Origin: UBA7330 sp043554545 | GTDB lineage: Bacteria; Bacteroidota; Bacteroidia; Cytophagales; Cyclobacteriaceae | DNA length: 64,000 nt | Direction: 5' to 3' | Assembly (NCBI GenBank): GCA_043554545.1 | Contig: CP121337.1 | Location: forward strand, 2,976,001 to 3,040,000 | Shown: positions 37,508 to 46,297 of the stretch, in pieces | How the letters are laid out: every line of letters starts with the position of its first letter | Position numbering within the stretch: position 1 is the stretch's first letter | Notes under the pieces: model-generated | The model's database searches: none | Told to the model about the DNA's origin: nothing | The model's input: the letters and a program-made list of their open reading frames with translations, nothing else | Position numbers and translations under genes: made by a program

Positions 37508-38074
37508 TTAATAAAATGCAGCTTGAGATTCATAAACTTCTAAATCTTTCCACTTTGAAATGCCTTTTCGTATTTTACTTAGGGCTTTATAAATTTGGGA
37601 CCTTACACAATCAATACTAATTCCCATTTCATCAGCTATTTCTTGATGTTCCATTTGTTTAACGCTTGACATTTTGAAAATAATTTGACACTGTTCAGGC
37701 AATTTTAAAATCTCCCTATCGATCATAGCTACCAACTCCTTTCCTAATAATATATCCTCTGGGTTTGTCTGCTCTACCGTCATTATTTCATTATTTATGT
37801 TGAGGCTTATAAAGACACTTTCATCTTTAGATAGCATTCTAATTACTTGATTTTTTACAGAAACATAAAGGTAAGTTTCAACCTTTTCTACTTTTGTTAA
37901 ATCTAATTGTGTCTTCCAAAGATTATAGTAAACCTCCTCAACTGCATCTTCAGCCAAACAATCAGAATTCAATAATTTTCGAGCATATAGATACAGTCTT
38001 TGAAAGTATGTAGTAAAAATCTCCTCAAATTTCTCTTTTCTATCTAAATCACATTTATTATTCTGTTTATCCAT
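37508..38074 (-). CDS. ECF RNA polymerase sigma factor (FecI-like), block A
   Basis: A 188-residue sigma-70-family ECF factor. Region 2 runs over about 15-90 (FEEIFTTYFQRLYLYARKLL, then the AEDAVEEVYYNLWK motif). Region 4 runs over about 118-175 (LPEQCQIIFKMSSV...HQEIADEMGISIDCVRSQIYKAL). There is no signal or extension. It should drive FecR-SusC-SusD and the downstream enzyme genes when released by FecR. The gap after it (37267-37507, 241 bp) holds no ORF I can support. Its upstream region shares TTTTAATAGCTAT and a CACCTAT-type motif with that of the block B sigma gene. Its paralogue is at 55641-56216. Confidence 0.93.
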   Translation of the reverse strand: MDKQNNKCDLDRKEKFEEIFTTYFQRLYLYARKLLNSDCLAEDAVEEVYYNLWKTQLDLTKVEKVETYLYVSVKNQVIRMLSKDESVFISLNINNEIMTVEQTNPEDILLGKELVAMIDREILKLPEQCQIIFKMSSVKQMEHQEIADEMGISIDCVRSQIYKALSKIRKGISKWKDLEVYESQAAFY

Positions 38075-38150
38075 TTTAATAGCTATTTAGGCAATCAAAT
38101 CCATTTTTTATTTTATCATCTTCTCTCAGGAGTAGAAATATTTTTTTAAA

Positions 38151-38176
38151 CCATATAGGTGCTATCATAACTTATG
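38151..38176 (-). promoter_or_regulatory. Partial match to the 46-bp upstream element
   Basis: On the minus strand CATAAGTTATGATAGCACCT continues into ATATGG. It resembles the start of the 56272-56317 element (GTTAACATAG, TA, CACCTAT) with a 2-nt gap. A related ATGGATTTGAT and TAGCTATTAAAA follow near the sigma start but about 40 bp further away than in block B. Suggestive only. Confidence 0.3.
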
Positions 38177-38186
38177 TTTTTTGATA

Positions 38187-41100
38187 TTATACATGATTTA
38201 TAGAAAGCGGTCGTCTTTGTAAATATTTATTTAAAACCTTATTTCTTACCATTTTTAAATGAATTGAAGTAGAAAGATGGTATTGATCCTGAGCCAATAC
38301 TTTTTTAAAACAAGCTTTTGCCTTTTGCTCATTACCCATCCCCAGGTATCCAAGCCCTGATAAATAGGTACAAAATAATCTGTTTTGTGTATTCAGATCC
38401 GTCTCCCATAAGAGTAAATCTGGCAAGGACACAGCGAAATAATCCAGTCTCACTTCGTCTTCCATATGATCATTTCCGTAGCTAATAAGTTTATTAAAGC
38501 ATTCGATGCCCTTTTCCTTTTCACCAAGTAAGATGTGAGATACTCCTTTATAAAACAGTTTATCTGACTGTTGGTCATTGTAAAAAAAGGCCGGTCCTGG
38601 ATCAGTCTTACCTGATGTAGCTTTTCTCCAACTTTCCTCTGACTTCTCAGTTTCAGATAATTCTTGATACACACATCCCAACCAGAAATAAAGATCATTT
38701 TCCTGAGTGCCATGTAGCTTACCTTCTCCAAGGCATGCGGGATATTTTTTCGCAGCTTCCAGACAGTTAATAGCTAGCGTATACTGCTTTTCGATGAAAT
38801 ATTCCTTGGCAAGTTCAATCTGATTTGTCACATATTGTAAGGGAACTTTACCTTCACCACCTTCCCAGGGATGAAAATGTCTTACCTGCAGTAATTGTAA
38901 TGCTTTTTCATGTTGTCCAGTCAAAGTGTGTAATGAAATCCATTCCAAATACAAATCATCCCGCTCCACAACTAAATCCATATGTTCTTCAAGAATACAT
39001 AAACGTTTAGGTAAGGGGGTGTTGATTTTACTATGCAACTGATCTAACTCCATCAACAACCTGGAGCTTGTTTGATCTTCTGAAAAAGCCCTTTCTAAAT
39101 ATTTCTGTGCAAGATCTTTTTGTTCCTTTTTATTGAAGTATAGCAAGGATAAATTCCTCCAGCAGATCGCATTTCGGTCATCATTAGATATTGACTTGTC
39201 CCAACAATTTAAGGCATCTTCATACTGCTTATTTGCATACCAAAAATTCCCCAAATAATATAAAGCCTTGGCATCCTTTGGGTTTATGTCCAAAGCAGAC
39301 TGTAAAGCAATAACTTCCTCCACCCGATTTGGGAAGCAGTAATCCGCAGATATCCTGGAGGCAGCATCAAAAAACCTTCCCGCTTCTTTGCTATTGTGGT
39401 TACTAAAATTATACCACCCAAGGAAGTAATAGACCATTGGGTAAACATTCGCTTTCCCATTACAATGAACTTGCAAAAACGCTATACCCTCCTCATAAAA
39501 CCCAGCGTCTGCATAATCAAGAGAGAATTCAATGTAGCTATGCACGTTATCCCGCATTAAACGGATTAAGAAAGTCAGGTCTTCATTCTTTAAACTAATC
39601 AGGTACTTTTCAAAAAGAATTCCATAGTTGAATTTATCTATACTATTGGACTCTTCAATTAGCTCCAAGGCATCTTTTTCTCTGGATAACTTTCTTAATA
39701 TAATTGCCTTGAGGTGTCTTGCTTTATGATTGTGCCAATTTCTAATAAGTGCCTTATCAAGAAATGTCAAAGCCTCTTCAAAATTCCACTTTTTGCATGC
39801 TATCTGCGCCAGGTGAAAATACCCGGAATCCTGCCAGGAAGCGTTCCAACAAGCTTTATAAAAAGCTTCATAGGCCTCATCATCCTGACCTAAAAGCTGT
39901 AATGTAATCCCCTTATTGAAATAGGGTTCCCCATCATAAGGATTGGGGTTCTTTTCAGTTAGTGTATGAATAGATGTATTAAAGAATTCCAATGCTTTTT
40001 CCAACTTGCACCTTTTCAAGTGCCACAAACCCATTGCATTGTTGCATCGCACATCAGTAGGAGATCTTCTTAATGCTTCCCTATAATAATCCGTCGGATC
40101 ATATGTTGCGTGTCTGTATTGCTCTAAATGCAAACCACTAAGGAACAGCTCTTCAATGCTGCTGATTTCAGCTGGATCTAATATTGCTTTTGCAGGCTCA
40201 GGTATTGGACCTGCAAACTCTTTATCTGGCACCCAACTTACGAGTATATTTCCATGCTGATCCGATAACTTAAATCTTAACCCATTATAATTCTCACTTT
40301 CTATTTCAATTTCCTCTTCATATACAGATGAGGGATCTAAATCTATCACGTCGTGAAATGCTACATCGCCCTTAATAAGCTCGATCTGGCACCCAGGATA
40401 TTCAGCGGTTACATATAGTTTAACAATTGCTTTTCCTCGGTCAAACTCAATGTTTACCAAGGCTTCTTTCGTAGCATTTTTAACGCGACCTACGTGGTGA
40501 TATGGCAAAAAGTACTGACTGAAGCTTTTTTCTTCATATGGTTCTAGCCATGAGAAATCAGGTTGGTTGTCCGTATAGACCCCACACATCAACTCAACAT
40601 AAGGACCATCAGAATCAGTCAGGTTTCTATCCCAGGCATGCCCAAATTCACCATTACCCCATGTCCATTGTTTTTTTCCAGGAGATAAATGATGATCTGC
40701 CACATGTAAAACGCCTCCTTGAGAATCATTTTCATACCCTCCAAGAAAATCATAATCAGAGGATGCAGCCATATAGGAAGTTGGCACTGGGATGTTTTTA
40801 TACCTTGAAATATCTGTACCGGGAGAATAATCTACATGATAATAATGTCCTTTTGCTATTGGGAATTCTGAAACGTCCCGTCTTCCATGATCAAAAACAG
40901 CATGAACGTCAGGGGGAAATACTGATTGATAATGTTCATTAACTGAAACAGCTGGGTTTGCCCACCATAAAAATGTCTGAGGATGTGGTGTCCTGTTGTA
41001 AAGTTGCACTTTAACTTCTAAATATGCGTTATCAGGATATAACGTGAACCCTGCCATCCCTTTGGTTCGGAACATTCGCTCAACTTCGCTGACCCAAACA

Positions 41101-41540
41101 GTCATACTTCCATCCTCATTTTCCTCAATGCTATAATCTACAGGCTCATAGGTACTGGGTCTGTGGTGTTGTGGCCAGTTAAACTCGATGCCACCTGATA
41201 ACCATGGGCCAGTAAGCCCAACCAAAGCTGGTTTGATTACCTCATTATGATAAATAAAATGACGTTCTCGAATTTTATCATAAGCCATTTGTATTCTACC
41301 ACCAAGAGCAGGTAGTACCATTATTTTTATAAAAGCATTTTCAATATATACGACCTCCCAAACCTTATCCGTTTTTGAATCACTAATCTTTTCAATTACA
41401 GGATAAGGATAAACAACTCCACTACTTCCCTGATAAACCCGTTTATCCAGGAAAAGCGGATACTTTTCTGGCTTTCCAACTTCATAGGTTGGGATTACCA
41501 ACTTATCTTTCCATGCTTCTACTTTGTGCTTCACTATCAA
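38187..41540 (-). CDS. DUF5107 domain plus TPR repeat protein, cytosolic
   Basis: A 1117-residue protein without a signal peptide. The N-terminal DUF5107 domain (about 25-340) looks like a galactose-mutarotase-type beta-sandwich, with ALGGRIQMAYDK, SGGIEFNWPQHHRPS, FLWWANPA and TWGNGEFGHAWDRN. The rest (about 450-1100) is a series of tetratricopeptide repeats, for example NAMGLWHLKRCKLEKALEFF and AKALYYLGNFWYANKQYEDA. It is 1 bp after the MFS sugar porter gene, so both are surely co-translated. Homologues often accompany sugar transport and catabolism genes, but I know of no settled activity. It may bind or process an imported sugar. A sugar epimerase or glycosidase function is possible, and no catalytic residue can be named. 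Confidence 0.85.
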   Translation of the reverse strand: MIVKHKVEAWKDKLVIPTYEVGKPEKYPLFLDKRVYQGSSGVVYPYPVIEKISDSKTDKVWEVVYIENAFIKIMVLPALGGRIQMAYDKIRERHFIYHNEVIKPALVGLTGPWLSGGIEFNWPQHHRPSTYEPVDYSIEENEDGSMTVWVSEVERMFRTKGMAGFTLYPDNAYLEVKVQLYNRTPHPQTFLWWANPAVSVNEHYQSVFPPDVHAVFDHGRRDVSEFPIAKGHYYHVDYSPGTDISRYKNIPVPTSYMAASSDYDFLGGYENDSQGGVLHVADHHLSPGKKQWTWGNGEFGHAWDRNLTDSDGPYVELMCGVYTDNQPDFSWLEPYEEKSFSQYFLPYHHVGRVKNATKEALVNIEFDRGKAIVKLYVTAEYPGCQIELIKGDVAFHDVIDLDPSSVYEEEIEIESENYNGLRFKLSDQHGNILVSWVPDKEFAGPIPEPAKAILDPAEISSIEELFLSGLHLEQYRHATYDPTDYYREALRRSPTDVRCNNAMGLWHLKRCKLEKALEFFNTSIHTLTEKNPNPYDGEPYFNKGITLQLLGQDDEAYEAFYKACWNASWQDSGYFHLAQIACKKWNFEEALTFLDKALIRNWHNHKARHLKAIILRKLSREKDALELIEESNSIDKFNYGILFEKYLISLKNEDLTFLIRLMRDNVHSYIEFSLDYADAGFYEEGIAFLQVHCNGKANVYPMVYYFLGWYNFSNHNSKEAGRFFDAASRISADYCFPNRVEEVIALQSALDINPKDAKALYYLGNFWYANKQYEDALNCWDKSISNDDRNAICWRNLSLLYFNKKEQKDLAQKYLERAFSEDQTSSRLLMELDQLHSKINTPLPKRLCILEEHMDLVVERDDLYLEWISLHTLTGQHEKALQLLQVRHFHPWEGGEGKVPLQYVTNQIELAKEYFIEKQYTLAINCLEAAKKYPACLGEGKLHGTQENDLYFWLGCVYQELSETEKSEESWRKATSGKTDPGPAFFYNDQQSDKLFYKGVSHILLGEKEKGIECFNKLISYGNDHMEDEVRLDYFAVSLPDLLLWETDLNTQNRLFCTYLSGLGYLGMGNEQKAKACFKKVLAQDQYHLSTSIHLKMVRNKVLNKYLQRRPLSINHV

Positions 41541-41541
41541 T

Positions 41542-42954
41542 TCAGGTTATTCTACTAGTTGTATTGACAATCTCATGTTCTATTTCTTCCAGGCTTTTAC
41601 CTTTAGTCTCTGGCAACACCTGCCTGATGAATAAAAAGGCTATGAAGCAGATGCCTCCATAGACCCAAAATGTGCCATATGACTCCAAATAGCTTATAAT
41701 TATTGGAAAGGTATAAGTCAAAATAAATGACGCTATCCACAATGAAAATGTAGAAATGGACATAGCTAAACCCCTCACCCGGTTCGGAAATATTTCAGAA
41801 AGTATTACCCATGTTACAGGGGCTATTGACATTGCATATATTGCTATGGCAAGAATCACTAGTAATAATACTGGCCACCCTGTGAAATTAAAGAAGTAGG
41901 CACTTCCTAAGGTGATATAGATTAAACAAAGGCCCATAGCACCAAAAAGCATAAGTTTTCTTCTTCCCAAATTGTCGACTGTTTTCATTGCAACAAGTGT
42001 GAAAGCCAGATTCACACTACCTGTGATAATAATATTGAATAACATTTCTCCTACACTGTACCCTGCAGCAGCAAAAACCTCCTGCGCATAATTAAATATC
42101 ACATTGATGCCACACCACTGCTGAAAACACGCTAACAAAACCCCAATAACCAGTATAGGTGAAACCCTTTGACTTAACAACTCTGAGAATTGTGTGTGAA
42201 TACTTATTTTTTCTTTAAGCGTCAACTCAATATTCTGATACTCGCTTTGAGCAAACTCCTCTCCACCAAGCTTTTCTAAAACAAACATTGCTTCATTCTT
42301 ATTGCCTGATTTCACAAGAAACCTTGGGCTCTTGGGAACAAGAAACATCAAAATAAAAAATACCACAGCAGGTATCAATTCCGCCCAAAACATCCACCTC
42401 CACCCTTCTTGTCCATTCCAGGAAATAAGTATATCCTGCTCTGTGATTGAACCTTGCATAGGTTCAGCAATCATATAGTTGATGATTTGGGCTGCCAAAA
42501 TACCCAGTACAATTGTTAATTGATTAATTGCTACAAATTGCCCCCGATATTTAGCAGGAGCAACTTCTGCAATGTACATTGGTGACAAGGTAGATGCCAG
42601 ACCAATTCCTATTCCACCAATAACCCTGAAGAATATAAATAAATTAAATTCATCAATATATCCTGTTCCAATGGCCGAAATAATAAAAAGCAGTGCAGCA
42701 AAAATCAGGGGAATCTTTCGTCCAAACTGGTCAGCCAGATAACCACAAATCACAGCCCCGATAATACAACCAATAAGCGCGCTGCTCATTGCCCATGCTT
42801 GCATTGATGGTTGCGTGCTGATTCCAAAATAAAGCTCATAAAAGGGTTTTGCACCTCCGATTACTACCCAGTCATATCCAAAGAGGAATCCACCCAAAGC
42901 AGATACCAAGGCAATAAAAACCAAATATTTAAAATTAAACCCGGATTTCTCCAT
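41542..42954 (-). CDS. MFS sugar porter (XylE/glucose transporter family)
   Basis: A 470-residue inner-membrane protein with about 12 hydrophobic segments. Sugar porter signatures are visible: GFLFGYDWVVIGGAK in helix 1, GYLADQFGRKIPL in the first cytosolic loop, VPKSPRFLVKSG before helix 7, DNLGRRKLML in the second-half loop, and the terminal LPETKGKSLEEIE. Members take up monosaccharides by proton symport or facilitated transport. The substrate is unknown; the locus suggests fucose, galactose or a disaccharide. It is transcribed divergently from the AraC gene at 43138. The shared gap holds a 10-bp direct repeat likely to be bound by that regulator. The ProLysSer form of the PESPR motif is a small deviation. 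Confidence 0.94.
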   Translation of the reverse strand: MEKSGFNFKYLVFIALVSALGGFLFGYDWVVIGGAKPFYELYFGISTQPSMQAWAMSSALIGCIIGAVICGYLADQFGRKIPLIFAALLFIISAIGTGYIDEFNLFIFFRVIGGIGIGLASTLSPMYIAEVAPAKYRGQFVAINQLTIVLGILAAQIINYMIAEPMQGSITEQDILISWNGQEGWRWMFWAELIPAVVFFILMFLVPKSPRFLVKSGNKNEAMFVLEKLGGEEFAQSEYQNIELTLKEKISIHTQFSELLSQRVSPILVIGVLLACFQQWCGINVIFNYAQEVFAAAGYSVGEMLFNIIITGSVNLAFTLVAMKTVDNLGRRKLMLFGAMGLCLIYITLGSAYFFNFTGWPVLLLVILAIAIYAMSIAPVTWVILSEIFPNRVRGLAMSISTFSLWIASFILTYTFPIIISYLESYGTFWVYGGICFIAFLFIRQVLPETKGKSLEEIEHEIVNTTSRIT

Positions 42955-43036
42955 TTGTTAAAACATTATGCTCAATGCCTAATTACTTCGATGACCTTTT
43001 TAATTATAATAGACAAAATAACTATCACTGGTCAAC

Positions 43037-43071
43037 AGAAATTCAGATACAGTAAAAAAATAGAAATTCAG
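43037..43071. promoter_or_regulatory. Direct repeat in the AraC/MFS divergent promoter, probable operator
   Basis: AGAAATTCAG occurs exactly at 43037-43046 and 43062-43071, 25 bp from start to start. The repeats lie about 83 bp from the MFS start and 66 bp from the AraC start. Direct repeats at such spacing are usual for AraC-family dimers bound on one face of the DNA. Confidence 0.5.
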
Positions 43072-43137
43072 TAATTGACTTTAATAATCATTATGACACA
43101 TTTATTTCAAATTTAAATACTATTTTATGCATTCATA

Positions 43138-44043
43138 ATGGACAGTAAAAACAAATACATGGACAATATCACTTTAAAAGATGGGTTTGTAGGACAAAAA
43201 ATGATTGCTTTCCCAAAATCAATAATTGATATGGTAAGTAAGAATCCTTTGACGAAATCTTTCTATGTTACTGATCTGGGATATTATCCAAAAGCCAATC
43301 AGCACTATCGCCTAAGAAAAAAAGGGGCCAAACAATATATATTTATTTACTGCACGAAAGGCAAGGGAGCAATAAGGATAGGCAATCAAAAAATGATAAC
43401 CTTAACTCCAAACAAATATTATATTATTCCCAAGGGTACCAAACATGAATATAGCGCAGATAAAGAAGATCCATGGAGCATTTACTGGTTTCATATTAAT
43501 GGATCTATCGTTGATGAGCTTTATCATCGATTTCAACAAAACCATAATTTTGAAAGTATACCATTTTCAAATGAGCGACTTCTAGCTTTTGAAAAAATAT
43601 ATTCACTTTTTAATAGTAACTACAAGGAATTTGAAATTGAATACGCTAACCTGTTAAGTTTAGATTTTATTAACTCATTTATATATTCAAAGCTAGATTT
43701 TGAAAATAGATATGAATACATGAATTCCAAAATCAACACGGTGAAAAGCTATCTTTTAAGCAATCTGGATAAAAATTTTAGCCTAAAGGAGATTGCTGAT
43801 AAATTCAACTATTCTGCCTCTTACTTGCAAGCAAGTTTTAAGAAAGAAACAGGCTATCCAATAATCATATTTTTCAACCTGAAGAAAATACAAAAAGCTT
43901 GTGAATATTTAAATTATACGGACATGAGTATAAAGGAAATCAGTTTCAGGATGGGTTTTAAAGACCCGTTGTATTTTTCGCGAATATTCAAAAAATATAT
44001 GGATAGTTCCCCAAAGAATTATAAGGATAATCAAAGAAAATAA
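43138..44043 (+). CDS. AraC family transcriptional regulator of the MFS/DUF5107 module
   Basis: A 301-residue cytosolic regulator. The N-terminal AraC-binding cupin runs over about 45-130, with KQYIFIYCTKGKGAIRIGNQ and PWSIYWFHINGS. The C-terminal 100 residues form the DNA-binding domain, with FSLKEIADKFNYSASYLQAS (first HTH, about 217-236) and FRMGFKDPLYFSRIFKKYM...SPKNYK (second). The layout matches sugar-responsive AraC/XylS proteins. It is divergent from the MFS gene and is the best candidate to bind the direct repeat at 43037-43071, turning on uptake and DUF5107 in response to a released sugar. The start at 43138 follows an AT-rich leader with no clear Shine-Dalgarno, as is common in Bacteroidota. 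Confidence 0.92.
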   Translation: MDSKNKYMDNITLKDGFVGQKMIAFPKSIIDMVSKNPLTKSFYVTDLGYYPKANQHYRLRKKGAKQYIFIYCTKGKGAIRIGNQKMITLTPNKYYIIPKGTKHEYSADKEDPWSIYWFHINGSIVDELYHRFQQNHNFESIPFSNERLLAFEKIYSLFNSNYKEFEIEYANLLSLDFINSFIYSKLDFENRYEYMNSKINTVKSYLLSNLDKNFSLKEIADKFNYSASYLQASFKKETGYPIIIFFNLKKIQKACEYLNYTDMSIKEISFRMGFKDPLYFSRIFKKYMDSSPKNYKDNQRK

Positions 44044-44231
44044 TATGACTAATTTCATCGTTAAAAATTGGCTCCTTTTAAGAGATTTAGACTAAACCAC
44101 ATAAAAGAGCTTATAAAAAATGAAAATAAAAAACGCTTGACAACTTTATGGGTATTACATCTACATTGACTGTATAATTACATGAAGACCTATTCGATTA
44201 GTAATCTCATTGATCAATAAACCTAACCTAA

Positions 44232-46118
44232 TTATTCCACCTTACTTATGTACACATAATAAGCTCCGAGTGACAATCCGTCTTTACCTGTAAACCATGT
44301 TTTTAATCTTGTCTTTCCCTTTTTTAAGGTTACATCAAAACTGGCTGATCTCATACCATCAGTTACTTGTACTGAGTTGTTAAAATCCTGAATTTGTAAC
44401 CTTGCCTGGTCTATTTGAATCGCCCTTCCTTCTGAAAATGGCTTACCTCCTGGTATTGGAATTATTGAAGCAGGTATATCTTCCGTGATGTTTCGATTGG
44501 CTTCTTTAGGCCATCGCATCAATTGAATTTGATATTTTCCAGAAGTTTCAATTTCAATGTCCCAATAACCATTCAGTAAAGGACCACGACGAATGATTGA
44601 GTGTGCAAAGGGAGGTGTATCTTCCCCACCTGGCCTTGCAGCTCTGGACCCATCAGCTTTTACGACCTCCATCCAATCGTGTGAGGACAATATCATGTCT
44701 GGTCTGTTGTCAGAGCCAATATGTATATAACTCCTTGTCTTTCGATCTGAAAAAACATCCTCAAACCACTGTTTATAAAACCCTTGTAATTCTGTCGTCT
44801 TGTCAGGATATATAGTAGCGACATTCAACCTTTGGCCCGGATCGGTTTTCATGTCATAAAGTTCAGAGCCAAATACCAATCGCCAGTCCTTTTGCATCAC
44901 CACTGAGCCCCTGAAAAGCTCAGGCTCTTCGACTCGTTGCGAATCAACAATGAGCGTTCTTTTTCCTTTTTCCCATTTCAACTTGCCAGTAATGTATTTC
45001 CATAAACTTAATCCATCCAGCTTCAGGTCGCTTGCTCTTCCCAGCCCACACATTTCCATGAGACTTGGCAGCATGTCTATATGTGCCGTCAACCCATCAA
45101 AATCTCGACCCTCATCAAGTCCGCCATCTGGCCAGAAGATAAAGCATGGAACTCTATGACCTCCATCATAAGGAGATGCTTTCAATCCACGCATGCCTGC
45201 ATTATATCCATAAACAGTAGGAAAACCTTCATTCCACCTATTGCCATCCAAGCGTGCACCATTTGCCGAGCCATTATCTGTCATGAAAATGAAAATTGTA
45301 TTTCTTTCAATATTCGCTTCTTTTAGATAAGCCCTAAGTCTTCCAATATTTTCATCAATATTGGTGATCATCCCATAAAAATTGGGAGAAGGAACAAGCG
45401 TATCTCCTTTGTAAAGGTTTGAATATTTATCTTCCACATAGAGCGGACCATGGGGCGCATTGGTTGCTATGTAACAGAAAAATGGATCATCCTTATTTTT
45501 ATCTATAAATGAACGGGCTTCATCAAACCAGACATCGGTACAATAACCCTCATATTTTTCAAAATCTCCATTGTGGTAATAGTGATCATCAAAATAGTCA
45601 TTGTCCCAGTAGTCATTGGTATTCCCAATGGCACCTCCCCCATGAAAGGTGGCTTCCTGAAAACCTACATCAATGGGTCTTCTAGGATAATTATCTCCAA
45701 GGTGCCACTTACCAAACATCCCCGTTGAATATCCATTTTCGTTAAACACCTCTGCCATTGTTTGTTCATTCTCCCGTAATAATGTCCTACCGGTCACTGT
45801 ATGCCAGACTCCTGTTCTGTTATTGTACCGTCCGGTCATGAGGGCTGACCTTGTGGGCGCACAGGTTGGACTTACGTGGTAATCTGTAAGTCTAAGACTC
45901 TCTTCCCAAAGTTTATCCATGTTTGGTGTCTGAATCCATGGGTTGCCATGAGCAGCAATGTCGCCATATCCCTGATCATCTGTAATTACAAGAATTACAT
46001 TTGGCTTTTCCTGAGCCACACTACATGAACTTAAAAGGACGGATGCAAGGAATAGTAGTTTAGCCGCTAAGAATAATCTAAGTATATGTTTCCTACTATA
46101 ATTAATGATTGATTTCAT
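44232..46118 (-). CDS. S1 family sulfatase with C-terminal beta-sandwich extension
   Basis: A 628-residue lipoprotein (signal ending SVLLSSC32), about 130 residues longer than its neighbours. The formylglycine motif is C86-A-P-T-R, followed by SALMTGRYNNRTG. ITDDQGYGDIAAHG holds the metal pair, FGKWHLGDNYPRRP the GKWHLG signature, and FMTDNGSANGARLDG the late ligands. After residue 470 comes an extra beta-rich region (SGKYQIQLMRWPKEANRN, then a C-terminal LKTWFTGKDG segment) that may bind carbohydrate. Arylsulfatases with this build are frequent in fucan- and carrageenan-type loci, but position specificity is unknown. It is the last gene of block B, convergent with AraC, and 179 bp after the previous sulfatase gene. 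Confidence 0.91.
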   Translation of the reverse strand: MKSIINYSRKHILRLFLAAKLLFLASVLLSSCSVAQEKPNVILVITDDQGYGDIAAHGNPWIQTPNMDKLWEESLRLTDYHVSPTCAPTRSALMTGRYNNRTGVWHTVTGRTLLRENEQTMAEVFNENGYSTGMFGKWHLGDNYPRRPIDVGFQEATFHGGGAIGNTNDYWDNDYFDDHYYHNGDFEKYEGYCTDVWFDEARSFIDKNKDDPFFCYIATNAPHGPLYVEDKYSNLYKGDTLVPSPNFYGMITNIDENIGRLRAYLKEANIERNTIFIFMTDNGSANGARLDGNRWNEGFPTVYGYNAGMRGLKASPYDGGHRVPCFIFWPDGGLDEGRDFDGLTAHIDMLPSLMEMCGLGRASDLKLDGLSLWKYITGKLKWEKGKRTLIVDSQRVEEPELFRGSVVMQKDWRLVFGSELYDMKTDPGQRLNVATIYPDKTTELQGFYKQWFEDVFSDRKTRSYIHIGSDNRPDMILSSHDWMEVVKADGSRAARPGGEDTPPFAHSIIRRGPLLNGYWDIEIETSGKYQIQLMRWPKEANRNITEDIPASIIPIPGGKPFSEGRAIQIDQARLQIQDFNNSVQVTDGMRSASFDVTLKKGKTRLKTWFTGKDGLSLGAYYVYISKVE

Positions 46119-46297
46119 CTTCTGTTAAAATTTTTAAATAGAGAATCTATCTCTTATTTATTTTCCATGTTCATTATTTCAAGCACACTTTTAGGATAAT
46201 AATACCTGTATTTATGATACACATGGCAATGGACTGTTTAGCTATCATGAAAATAACGGAACAGAAAACATTAAATAAATAAATGCATATTTGGGTC

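Noticed and set aside
44044..44231. A terminator between the convergent AraC and sulfatase genes
   Set aside because: Only weak, short dyads are present in this AT-rich 188-bp gap, and none has a clear stem plus T-run.
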